A DNA stretch of 12,207 nt from an uncultured Alphaproteobacteria bacterium (GCA_903928755.1 CAIYSH010000366.1:1-12207), one strand, 5' to 3'. Shown: positions 1-6,385, counted from the stretch's first letter. The notes: generated by a model not told the origin, from the sequence alone. Numbers and translations: made by a program.

Positions 1-189
1 CAAAGCCCTTTGCCGGTAGACTGGTCGGCGCAGCGGGCCATTTTCCAGAATGCCGGGCGTCGCGCTACTTAGGATCTTCTGGCGTATAACTTGGCGTTCC
101 ACCGCGGTCAGACTTGCTCTGGAAGAGCTGAATTATGGCGCGGTTGGATCCCTGATATGACGGTTAAAATTCCCTGCAATGGGGCAACC

Positions 190-219
190 AATTCCCTGAT
201 AAACCTGGAACAGGGAATT
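190..219. repeat. Inverted repeat AATTCCCTG / CAGGGAATT
   Basis: The nine bases AATTCCCTG at 190-198 are perfectly complementary to CAGGGAATT at 211-219, separated by a 12-base loop. Another direct copy, AATTCCCTG, lies at 168-176 and a diverged one, GATCCCTGAT, at 147-156. The word therefore recurs at about 21-22 base spacing, which suggests protein-binding sites or the end structure of an element more than a chance hairpin. There is no T-run after it that would make it a convincing intrinsic terminator. Confidence 0.55.
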
Positions 220-302
220 ATGCATTTGCGCCGGACAACTTGCTGATTTCAGGCGATATTTTCGACCAGGATTTGATCGACAGTACGCTCTCGTGGCAAT
301 AT

Positions 303-339
303 TTCCCTGAAAATCGACATTTTTTGTTTTTGCAGGGAA
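303..339. repeat. Second inverted copy of the TTCCCTG word
   Basis: TTCCCTG at 303-309 pairs with CAGGGAA at 333-339 across a 23-base loop that is very T-rich. It uses the same word as the 190-219 inverted repeat, so the two belong to one repeat family. Its function is not evident from the sequence. Confidence 0.5.
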
Positions 340-536
340 TTACGGGTTTTCAGTTGGGGCCTGCTGAAAGGCACACTTCTGATATGGGCCTGGAGAAATT
401 GGGCGAATGTTCTGGAGATTTCCGCATAATTGGCATATCCGGAGAGCAGGGCGTGGCTCTCTGGCTTCGGTAAGGCCCTGATTTTTCGGATATTCTCACC
501 GCCCCAGTCGTACACTCGGAATTGAGTGGGACTGCG

Positions 537-612
<76 letters not shown>

Positions 613-708
613 TAAGCGCGATCCGACTACAATGCGGTGGTCGGCGGCAAGGGCGCGGAACATACTGCAAGCGGCGATGAAAGCAAGGCGCGAAAGCGGA
701 AGAATGTG

Positions 709-1056
709 ATGGCGAAGCGGAACCTCAGCGGTGCGGTGAATTTCAGGTATCTCGAGGACTACACGGCAGGTGATGCGCAGGTGATAGATGAGGTGCTGGG
801 CCTGTTCCGCGAGCAGGCCCGGGTCTGGCTGCCCCTGCTGGATCCCGACGCGGAGGGCTGGGAGGATGCGGTCCACTCCATCAAGGGCACGGCGCGGGCC
901 GTGGGGGCGTTTGATCTGGGGGACATGTGCCAGGTCTGCGAGAACGAGGGCCCCCATCGCCTTGTCGCCGTGCGCGATGCCCTGGACCTCGCCCTGCAGG
1001 ATGTGGCGGCCTATGCCCATGAGCGGGCCCTGAACTTCCTGCGGGGAAAGACCTAG
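709..1056 (+). CDS. Hpt (histidine phosphotransfer) domain protein
   Basis: A cytosolic protein of 115 residues consisting almost entirely of one Hpt domain. Such domains relay a phosphoryl group between the receiver domain of a hybrid histidine kinase and a terminal response regulator. The diagnostic segment HSIKGTARAVGA begins at residue 56, where His56 is the expected phospho-accepting residue, followed by the usual K-G-[ST]-A pattern and helical sequence. I chose the ATG at 709 over one at 637 because GGAAG at 698-702 lies six bases before it and the domain starts soon after; the extra 24 residues look unstructured. No kinase or response regulator gene is adjacent, so its partners must be encoded elsewhere. 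Its size and context resemble small Caulobacter Hpt proteins such as ShpA, but I cannot establish orthology. Confidence 0.88.
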   Translation: MAKRNLSGAVNFRYLEDYTAGDAQVIDEVLGLFREQARVWLPLLDPDAEGWEDAVHSIKGTARAVGAFDLGDMCQVCENEGPHRLVAVRDALDLALQDVAAYAHERALNFLRGKT

Positions 1057-1118
1057 AGGCCTTTCCGTGCCGACAGAGCCGCCTGCAGGGACAAAAGGGG
1101 CTCTCATTCAAAAAGCCG

Positions 1119-1165
1119 GAGCGTGTTTCGACCTGACAGCTGGTGCCAACGTCTGGAACGCGCTC
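1119..1165. repeat. Imperfect inverted repeat between the convergent Hpt and LysR genes
   Basis: GAGCGTGTTT at 1119-1128 pairs with GAACGCGCTC at 1156-1165 over ten positions, two of them G-T wobbles, around a 27-base loop. It ends at the stop codon of the LysR gene and could serve as a two-way transcription end for the two convergent genes, although no good T-run follows. A CcrM-type GANTC site (GATTC) follows at about 1168. Intergenic inverted repeats with GANTC sites are known in Caulobacter and relatives; membership of that family is a guess. A second weak repeat, AGAGCC/GGCTCT, lies at 1075-1104. Confidence 0.4.
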
Positions 1166-2121
1166 TAGATTCCCGCCCCGTTATCAATGGCGCGAAGGGC
1201 CTCTTCATGGGTCGTGGCCTCGGCCGTAATCCAGGCAATGAAGGCCTTGACCTGGGGCAGGCGGGCCTTGGCCTTGGAGTGGACAAGGTAATAGGCAAAA
1301 TCCACGGCGGTGGAGATCTGCAGGGGTGAGATCAGCCGTCCGGCCTCGAGATCGTCCTGGGCGATGGTGCGCTTGGCCAGGGCGACGCCGCGTCCGTTCA
1401 CCGCGGCCTCGATGGCCAGGCTCGACTGGTTGAAGCGTGGCCCCCTGGCACCGTCGACGCTTTTCAGACCCCGGGCGGCCAGCCACATGGTCCAGTCGGG
1501 GCAGCTGTCATCAGGATCTGGCGATCCGTCGTGCAGCAGGATGTGGTTGGCGAGGTCGGCCGGCGTATTCAGGGGATTATGAGCATACAGGTCCGGACTG
1601 ATGACCGGAATGACCGTCTCGCCGATCAGGCGATGGACTTCCAGGCCGGGATAGCGTCCCCCGCCATAGCGGATGGCCATGTCGACCTCGCCAGCCGAAA
1701 GATCGACCAGTTCAAGGCCCGCTGACAGCCAGACATCGATGTGAGGATGCAACTGCTCGAACCGGCCCAGGCGCGGGACCAGCCACTTGGCGGCGAAGGA
1801 GGGGGCAGCCGTCAGGGTCAGGCGTCGCCCGTCGACGGCGGCGGTCAGCATGGAGGCCGCCTCGGCCAGCCGGTCGAAGGCCTCGCGCAGGGCGGGCAGG
1901 GCGGTCTGGGCCGCGTCGGTCAGCAGCAGACCCTTGGGCGTCCGCTTGAACAGCGGGGCCCCCACATAATCCTCGAGGTTCTGGATCTGCTGGCTGACCG
2001 CGCCCGGGGTGACGGTCAGTTCCTCGGCCGCCCGGGAGAAATTGAGGTGACGGGCGGCGGACTCAAACGCCCGCAGGGCGTTCAGGGGCGGCAGTCTGCG
2101 ACGATCTGTGTTTCGTTCCAC
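1165..2121 (-). CDS. LysR-family transcriptional regulator (GcvA-like)
   Basis: A DNA-binding regulator of 318 residues, the normal size for the family. The N-terminus has the LysR winged helix-turn-helix: PPLNALRAFESAARHLNFSR, then a recognition helix around residues 38-50 (TPGAVSQQIQNLE) and the wing GAPLFKR. A linker helix and a periplasmic-binding-protein-like effector domain follow from about residue 95 (LTLTAAPSFAAKWLVPRLGRF). The frame is open far upstream, antisense to the SUMT gene, but the protein homology begins just after a GTG at 2121, which has AGGA six bases before it on the minus strand; no in-frame ATG fits. It diverges from the sulfate assimilation operon across 174 bp, the usual arrangement for a LysR regulator and its target. 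That it controls this operon is an inference. It resembles GcvA more than CysB, so its ligand cannot be named. Confidence 0.9.
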   Translation of the reverse strand: MERNTDRRRLPPLNALRAFESAARHLNFSRAAEELTVTPGAVSQQIQNLEDYVGAPLFKRTPKGLLLTDAAQTALPALREAFDRLAEAASMLTAAVDGRRLTLTAAPSFAAKWLVPRLGRFEQLHPHIDVWLSAGLELVDLSAGEVDMAIRYGGGRYPGLEVHRLIGETVIPVISPDLYAHNPLNTPADLANHILLHDGSPDPDDSCPDWTMWLAARGLKSVDGARGPRFNQSSLAIEAAVNGRGVALAKRTIAQDDLEAGRLISPLQISTAVDFAYYLVHSKAKARLPQVKAFIAWITAEATTHEEALRAIDNGAGI

Positions 2122-2295
2122 GAGTTTTCCTGACAGCCCCGGCAGAAGTCCTTGGGTTGCGAATTGGGCGCGCCGCCACCTATTTGCAAGGTTTGATCGC
2201 TGTATCAGCTGTGCTTTTGCGCTCGAGTCCGAAGCCTGAGGTGCATATGACGCAGTTCGTCCCTGGATCAAACGCGTATCAGAGAAGCTGTCGAC
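2122..2295. promoter_or_regulatory. Divergent intergenic region between the LysR gene and the sulfate assimilation operon
   Basis: This 174-bp gap must hold the promoter of the cys operon on the plus strand and that of the LysR gene on the minus strand. It contains a small inverted repeat TGAT-N6-ATCA (2194-2207), of the general form seen in LysR operators, although the exact T-N11-A spacing is off by one. It also has a GAGTC site at 2225-2229 that would be methylated by CcrM if this is a Caulobacterales genome. No convincing -35/-10 pair could be assigned by eye. The weak ribosome binding site of the first operon gene (GAGAAG, 2282-2287) closes the region. Confidence 0.45.
2128..2132 (-). 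promoter_or_regulatory. Ribosome binding site fixing the GTG start of the LysR gene
   Basis: On the minus strand the sequence CAGGA lies six bases before the GTG at 2121. It is the only good Shine-Dalgarno match near the start of the LysR homology and decides against the much longer upstream open frame. Confidence 0.6.
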
Positions 2296-3135
2296 ATGTC
2301 CCGCCCTGCGTCCTCGAAACCGAAGGCTGGTCTGGTTCTTCTGAGCGGCGAGTCTTCGCGCCATCCTGGCCGGGTCTGGCTGGTCGGTGCCGGTCCCGGT
2401 GATCCAGACCTTCTGACCGTCAAGGCCCTGCGTATTCTGGGAACAGCCGATGTGGTCGTGCATGACGGTCTGGTTCCGGACGAGATCCTCGCCCTTGCGC
2501 CTCCGGGTGCCCAGCAGATTTCGGTGGCCAAGCGCAAGTCGCGGCATACCTATGCCCAGGATGAAATCAACGCCCTGCTGGTGGCCTTCGCCCGCCAGGG
2601 TCTGACCGTGGTCCGTCTCAAGGGCGGCGATCCCTTCATCTTCGGACGGGGTGGCGAGGAACTTGAGGCCTGCCGGGCGGCCGGGGTGGAGTGTCAGGTC
2701 ATCCCCGGGGTGACGGCGGCCCTTGCGGCGTCGGCCTCGGCTGGTGCACCCTTGACCCATCGGACCTCGGCCCAGGCCGTCACCTTCGTCACCGGTCACG
2801 CGGCACGGGATGAGGATCCGGATCTGGACTGGACAGGTCTGGCCAGGACCAATCACACAGTGGTCATCTATATGGGCCTGTCGGCGGCCCCGAAAATTGC
2901 CGGACGCCTTCTGGAGGCAGGTCGGGCACCCGCGACACCGGCCCTGATTGTCGTCGATGCCAGCCGGTCCTCGGAATGCCGGATCATGACGACCCTGGGC
3001 CGTCTGGCCGAGGCGGCGGAGGGGCTGTCCGGGCCCGCCCTGTTGATGGTCGGAGAGGCCATGGCGCTTGCCCGGTCCGGGGATGTGGCCCGGGCCCCGG
3101 CCCTCAGTGAAACGCTTGCAGGAGTGCGCGCATGA
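2296..3135 (+). CDS. cobA: Uroporphyrinogen-III C-methyltransferase (SUMT)
   Basis: Transfers two methyl groups from S-adenosylmethionine to uroporphyrinogen III, giving precorrin-2, the precursor of siroheme, the cofactor of sulfite reductase. The 279-residue protein shows the family motifs in order: the SAM-binding loop VGAGPGDPDLL (residues 30-40), RLKGGDPFIFGRG (107-119), VIPGVTAALAA (135-145), PLTHR (152-156) and VTGH (165-168). About 25 residues precede the catalytic domain and look unstructured. It is the stand-alone methyltransferase: the dehydrogenase/ferrochelatase domain found in enterobacterial CysG is absent, so those last steps must be encoded elsewhere. It opens the operon, and its stop overlaps the next start by four bases (ATGA). 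Placement directly ahead of cysI argues for siroheme rather than cobalamin synthesis. The literature also uses the names cysG and sumT. Confidence 0.95.
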   Translation: MSRPASSKPKAGLVLLSGESSRHPGRVWLVGAGPGDPDLLTVKALRILGTADVVVHDGLVPDEILALAPPGAQQISVAKRKSRHTYAQDEINALLVAFARQGLTVVRLKGGDPFIFGRGGEELEACRAAGVECQVIPGVTAALAASASAGAPLTHRTSAQAVTFVTGHAARDEDPDLDWTGLARTNHTVVIYMGLSAAPKIAGRLLEAGRAPATPALIVVDASRSSECRIMTTLGRLAEAAEGLSGPALLMVGEAMALARSGDVARAPALSETLAGVRA

Positions 3136-3491
3136 AGGCCCTTACGGCAAATCGCCTGACGGATGGCGAAGTGGTGTTCTGGAAGGCCGGCGCCTGGGTG
3201 GAGCGGTTCGCCGATGCGGAACTGTTCGACAGGGACGATCCCGCCGTTTTGGCGGAGGGGCACGCCAAATCCCAGCCGACGGTCGTGGTCGATGCCTATC
3301 TGATCGACCTGATGGAAAGCGAAGGGCTCTGGGCTCCGGTGAGCTATCGGGAACGGATCCGGGCCCTGGGGCCTACCAATCATCTTCATCACGGTAAACA
3401 GGCGGAAGGGGGCGATGCGATTTCGGCCCTCCAGCACGCCCATGGTGCCGCCCGGTCATCTGGCCGGGTCAACCTGATCAAGCGGAAATAG
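3132..3491 (+). CDS. DUF2849 family protein of the sulfite reductase operon
   Basis: A soluble protein of 119 residues with no signal peptide, membrane segment or cysteine. The N-terminal part (MKALTANRLTDGEVVFW) and the stretch around TVVVDAYLIDL match what I know of DUF2849, a small alphaproteobacterial family found next to sulfite reductase genes. Its biochemical role is not known to me. It starts inside the stop codon of the SUMT gene (four-base overlap), and cysI begins nine bases after its end, so it is almost certainly made together with both. That context suggests an accessory task in sulfite reduction, for example in siroheme delivery or as a subunit or chaperone of CysI, but this is an inference. 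The C-terminal third is rich in His, Gly, Ala and Arg and looks less ordered. Confidence 0.85.
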   Translation: MKALTANRLTDGEVVFWKAGAWVERFADAELFDRDDPAVLAEGHAKSQPTVVVDAYLIDLMESEGLWAPVSYRERIRALGPTNHLHHGKQAEGGDAISALQHAHGAARSSGRVNLIKRK

Positions 3492-3500
3492 GGCAAGGTC

Positions 3501-5156
3501 ATGTATCAGTACGACAGCCTCGATCGCGAAATCCTGGCCGACCGGTCCGCGGAATTCCGCGACCAGGTGGCCCGGCGCCTGGCCGGCGAGATGACGGAAG
3601 AGCAGTTCAAGCCCCTGAGGCTGATGAACGGCCTCTATCTGCAACTGCATGCCTACATGCTCAGGGTGGCCATTCCCTATGGCACGATGAGCGGCAGACA
3701 GTTGCGCAAGCTGGCCGATATCGGCCGACGCTATGACCGGGGATATGGCCATTTCACCACCCGGACCAACCTGCAGTTTCACTGGGTGAAGCTGGCCGAT
3801 ACGCCGGACATTCTGGACGAGCTGGCCAGCATTGACATGCATGCCATTCAGACCAGCGGTAACTGCATCCGCAATGTGACGGCCGATCCCTATGCCGGGG
3901 CGACAGCCGACGAAATCGACGATCCCAGGATCTGGTCCGAGGCCATCCGCCAGTGGTCGAGCTTGCACCCGGAATTTTCCTTCCTGCCGCGCAAGTTCAA
4001 GATCGCCATAACAGCCTCGGCCAGGGACCGGACCGTCGCCCGGGCCCATGACATCGGTCTGATGGTGCGCCGCGCCCGGGACGGGACCCTGGGCTTTGAA
4101 GTGATTGTCGGCGGCGGCATGGGCCGGACGCCGTTCATCGGTCCAACCATCCGCGAATTCCTGCCTGCCAACCGGTTGTTCTCGTATCTGGAGGCCATCC
4201 TGCGGGTCTATAACCGTCATGGTCGCCGGGACAACATCTACAAGGCGCGGATCAAGATCCTGGTTTCCGCTCTGGGGCGTGAGGCATTCGCCCGTCAGGT
4301 CGATGAGGAGTGGGCCCTGGTCGGTGAGGCCGGGGATTTGCCCGATACCGAGATCGCCCGGATCCGCGGGGCCTTCGCACCAAAGGCCTTTGAGAGCCTG
4401 CCTGCCAGGTCTGAAATCTATGACGCTGCCCTGGCCGATGATCCTGCCTTTGCGCGGTTCGCCCGCAACAACCTCAAACCCCACAAGCGGCAGGGATATA
4501 CGATTGTCGAGATCTCCCTGAAGGCGATCGGGGAAACCCCTGGGGACGCGTCTTCCGACCAGATGGATGTGGTCGCCGACCTGGCCGAGCGTTACGGGCA
4601 GGACGATGTGCGGGTGACCCATGAGCAGAATCTGGTCCTGCCCCATGTGAAGCTTGAGGACGCTCCGGCGGTCCATCGCGCCCTGGCCTCCGTGGGTCTC
4701 GGCACGCCGAACATCAACCTCATTTCCGATATCATTGCCTGCCCTGGCCTTGATTACTGTGCCCTGGCCAATGCCCGGGCCATCATCATTGCCCAGGACA
4801 TTGCCCGCCGGTTCGCAGACCAGGACCGAGCGGAACAGGTTGGGGAACTGAAGATCAAGATTTCAGGCTGCATCAATGCCTGCGGACACCACCATGTGGG
4901 CCATATCGGCATTCTGGGCGTCGATAAGAAGGGCGAGGAATTCTATCAGCTGACCCTCGGCGGATCCGGGGCCGAAGACGCCGCCATCGGCAGGATCCTG
5001 GGCCCGGCCCTGCCACTGGACAAGGTGACGGACGCCGTCGACGCCCTTGTGGAAGTCTATCTGCGGGAACGTCAGGGGGATGAGCGGTTCCTCGACACCT
5101 ATCGTCGTACCGGTGATGCGCCGTTCAAGGAGGCCGTCTATGCCGAAACTCATTAA
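3501..5156 (+). CDS. cysI: Assimilatory sulfite reductase hemoprotein (nitrite/sulfite reductase family)
   Basis: Reduces sulfite to sulfide with six electrons, using siroheme bridged to a [4Fe-4S] cluster. The 551-residue protein has the two-fold repeated layout of the family. Residues likely to hold siroheme carboxylates and substrate are Arg55 (AYMLRVAIPYG), Arg124 (NCIRNV), and Lys165 and Lys167 (PRKFKIAI). GGGMGRTPFIG follows at 204-214. The cluster cysteines are Cys414 and Cys420 (CPGLDYC) and Cys457 and Cys461 (CINAC), fitting the C-X5-C...C-X3-C pattern. Family members reducing nitrite look alike; operon partners SUMT and CysH make sulfite the likely substrate. No flavoprotein subunit CysJ is encoded nearby, so electrons probably come from ferredoxin. 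The next gene's ribosome binding site and start lie inside its 3' end. Confidence 0.96.
   Translation: MYQYDSLDREILADRSAEFRDQVARRLAGEMTEEQFKPLRLMNGLYLQLHAYMLRVAIPYGTMSGRQLRKLADIGRRYDRGYGHFTTRTNLQFHWVKLADTPDILDELASIDMHAIQTSGNCIRNVTADPYAGATADEIDDPRIWSEAIRQWSSLHPEFSFLPRKFKIAITASARDRTVARAHDIGLMVRRARDGTLGFEVIVGGGMGRTPFIGPTIREFLPANRLFSYLEAILRVYNRHGRRDNIYKARIKILVSALGREAFARQVDEEWALVGEAGDLPDTEIARIRGAFAPKAFESLPARSEIYDAALADDPAFARFARNNLKPHKRQGYTIVEISLKAIGETPGDASSDQMDVVADLAERYGQDDVRVTHEQNLVLPHVKLEDAPAVHRALASVGLGTPNINLISDIIACPGLDYCALANARAIIIAQDIARRFADQDRAEQVGELKIKISGCINACGHHHVGHIGILGVDKKGEEFYQLTLGGSGAEDAAIGRILGPALPLDKVTDAVDALVEVYLRERQGDERFLDTYRRTGDAPFKEAVYAETH
5127..5133 (+). promoter_or_regulatory. Ribosome binding site inside cysI that sets the DUF934 start
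   Basis: AAGGAGG, a near-perfect Shine-Dalgarno sequence, lies within the last codons of cysI and six bases before the ATG at 5140. It is the strongest such site in the operon and rules out the in-frame ATG at 5047 as the start of the following gene. Confidence 0.8.
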
Positions 5157-5658
5157 GCTTGAGGCCGACGGTTTCATTGAGGTCGATGACCCCTTCACCC
5201 CTGTCGCAGACGACGAGGCCTTGCCCGACGGCGATGTGATCCTTTCCTTGACCCGGTTCCGGGCCGAGGGTGAAGGGTTACTGGGGCAGGGGCGACGCAT
5301 GGGCGTCCGGATCGAGCCGTCCGAAGAGGTCGAGGCCCTGACCCGGGATCTGCCGCGGCTGGCCCTGGTGGCGCTGTCCTTTCCGAAATTCCGCGATGGT
5401 CGGGCCTTCACCTCGGCACATGTTTTAAGCCAGCGTCTGGCGTTTTCGGGCGAAATCCGTGCCGTGGGCGAAGTCCTCCGTGATCTGGCCGGGTTCATGG
5501 TCCGTTGCGGTTTCAATGCGTTCGAACCGGCAGACGGGGCGACCTTGGACCAATGGGCCAGGTCGGTGCACAGCCACAGGCATGTATACCAGAGGGCCGC
5601 AGACGCGCGTATTCCGGCTTTCCTCGAGCGGGAGAGGGTTGATCGCCATGGCCTATGA
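5140..5658 (+). CDS. DUF934 family protein of the sulfite reductase operon
   Basis: A soluble protein of 172 residues matching DUF934 (COG3749), which databases label loosely as an oxidoreductase probably involved in sulfite reduction. The family core is visible as LALVALSFPKFRDGRAFTSA (residues 74-93), GEIRAVGEVLRD (104-115) and RCGFNAFE (122-129). Only one cysteine (Cys123) is present and there is no nucleotide- or cluster-binding motif, so nothing in the sequence supports redox catalysis by itself. The start at 5140 is set by AAGGAGG six bases upstream; the gene overlaps cysI by 17 bases and cysH by 11. Such nesting between the sulfite reductase and the upstream reductase in the pathway suggests co-translation and possibly a complex or a channelling or assembly role. 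That role is an inference. Confidence 0.9.
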   Translation: MPKLIKLEADGFIEVDDPFTPVADDEALPDGDVILSLTRFRAEGEGLLGQGRRMGVRIEPSEEVEALTRDLPRLALVALSFPKFRDGRAFTSAHVLSQRLAFSGEIRAVGEVLRDLAGFMVRCGFNAFEPADGATLDQWARSVHSHRHVYQRAADARIPAFLERERVDRHGL

Positions 5659-6385
5659 TCATGCCGAAACGCCGTCCCTGACGGCCCGCCTTGATGCGGA
5701 CCTGCGTCATGCAGACCCGGTCACCATCCTGGAGGCCGCCATCCAGGCCTTTGGCGATCGCCTGGCCCTGGTGTCATCCTTTGGTGCCGAATCCGCCGTG
5801 CTTCTGCATCTGGTGGCGCGATTGAAGCCGGACATGGCCGTCATGTTCCTGGATACCGGCATGCTGTTCGGGCAGACCCTGGACTATCGGCGCAGCCTGA
5901 CGGCCCGGCTCGGCCTGACCGGCGTTAAGGATCTGCGTCCGGCCTTTGCCGATCTCGCGACGGCGGATCCGGATGCCAGGCTCTGGCAGAGCGACACCGA
6001 CGCCTGCTGTCATGTGCGGAAGGTCCTGCCGCTTGATCGCGCCCTGGCCGGATATGATGCCTGGATCACCGGGCGTAAACGTTTCCATGGCGGGGATCGC
6101 CTCAGCCTGCCGGTGGTGGAAGCCGCTGACCATCAGGTGAAGTTCAATCCCCTTGCGAACTGGGGAAAAGCGGAGCTTGACGCTTACATGGCGCAGCACC
6201 AGCTTCCAGCGCACCCGCTTGTCGCCCAGGGGTTCCCGTCCATAGGGTGCTGGCCCTGCACCCAGGCGGTCGAGGACGGCAAGGATGTCCGGGCCGGGCG
6301 ATGGGCGGGTTCCGAAAAGAGCGAATGCGGCATACATGTCGCCCGCGCGCCAGGCGTCGTCCCCAATGTGGGCGGCGACATCTAG
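5648..6385 (+). CDS. cysH: CysH-type reductase, probably adenylyl-sulfate (APS) reductase
   Basis: Reduces activated sulfate to sulfite with thioredoxin or glutaredoxin as donor, the step before CysI. The 245-residue protein has the PP-loop of the ATP-pyrophosphatase fold (SSFGAES, residues 43-49), LDTGMLF (68-74), ITGRKRF (140-146) and the C-terminal catalytic ECGIH with Cys227. It also has CCHVRK (Cys120-Cys121) and CWPC (Cys201, Cys204). These four cysteines are the [4Fe-4S] ligands found in APS reductases and missing from enterobacterial PAPS reductase, so APS is the likelier substrate, although genomes often label such genes PAPS reductase. The ATG at 5648 gives a normal length; it overlaps the DUF934 gene by 11 bases and is preceded by GAGAGG. 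The longer open frame upstream of this ATG is not coding. Confidence 0.95.
   Translation: MAYDHAETPSLTARLDADLRHADPVTILEAAIQAFGDRLALVSSFGAESAVLLHLVARLKPDMAVMFLDTGMLFGQTLDYRRSLTARLGLTGVKDLRPAFADLATADPDARLWQSDTDACCHVRKVLPLDRALAGYDAWITGRKRFHGGDRLSLPVVEAADHQVKFNPLANWGKAELDAYMAQHQLPAHPLVAQGFPSIGCWPCTQAVEDGKDVRAGRWAGSEKSECGIHVARAPGVVPNVGGDI

Larger units (their letters stand above)
1..536. other. AT-rich flank of tRNA-Lys without a recognisable gene, possible end of a mobile element
   Basis: This stretch holds no complete gene that I can support. It is visibly richer in A and T than the rest of the window: bases 301-360 are about 40 percent GC, whereas the coding regions are well above 60 percent. 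It carries repeated copies of a TTCCCTG/CAGGGAA word in both orientations (near 147, 168, 190, 211, 303 and 333), two pairs of which can form hairpins. It ends exactly at the 3' CCA end of tRNA-Lys, the side on which elements that integrate into tRNA genes lie. On the minus strand a frame stays open from 132 to the left edge (44 codons, with a GTG at 102), which could be the start of a gene outside the window, but its sequence is not recognised. The mobile-element reading is an inference; no integrase or transposase is visible. Confidence 0.4.

Noticed and set aside
147..342. CRISPR array
   Set aside because: The repeated word is only 7-9 bases, is present in both orientations and is irregularly spaced; no constant-length spacers.
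240..473. A 77-codon plus-strand frame in the AT-rich flank
   Set aside because: It overlaps the opposite frame and the repeats, has no ribosome binding site of note and no recognisable domain.
249..515. An 88-codon minus-strand frame in the AT-rich flank
   Set aside because: It spans the CAGGGAA hairpin of the repeat family, lacks a convincing ribosome binding site and shows no domain. Its sequence resembles spurious short proteins I recall from repeat regions. It is treated as part of the possible element, not as a gene.
1082..1089. Eight-base palindrome CCTGCAGG
   Set aside because: An isolated palindrome in GC-rich intergenic DNA is expected by chance and has no supporting context.
2122..2856. 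Open frame extending the LysR gene upstream to give a 563-residue protein
   Set aside because: The extra part is antisense to the SUMT gene and has no family resemblance; LysR homology begins at the GTG at 2121, which has a good ribosome binding site.
3456..4676. A 406-codon minus-strand open frame
   Set aside because: It lies wholly antisense to cysI and the end of the DUF2849 gene, both well supported. Its composition is that of a GC-rich shadow frame.
5459..5647. Upstream extension of cysH by 63 codons
   Set aside because: This segment is the DUF934 gene read in another frame. CysH homology and length fit the ATG at 5648.
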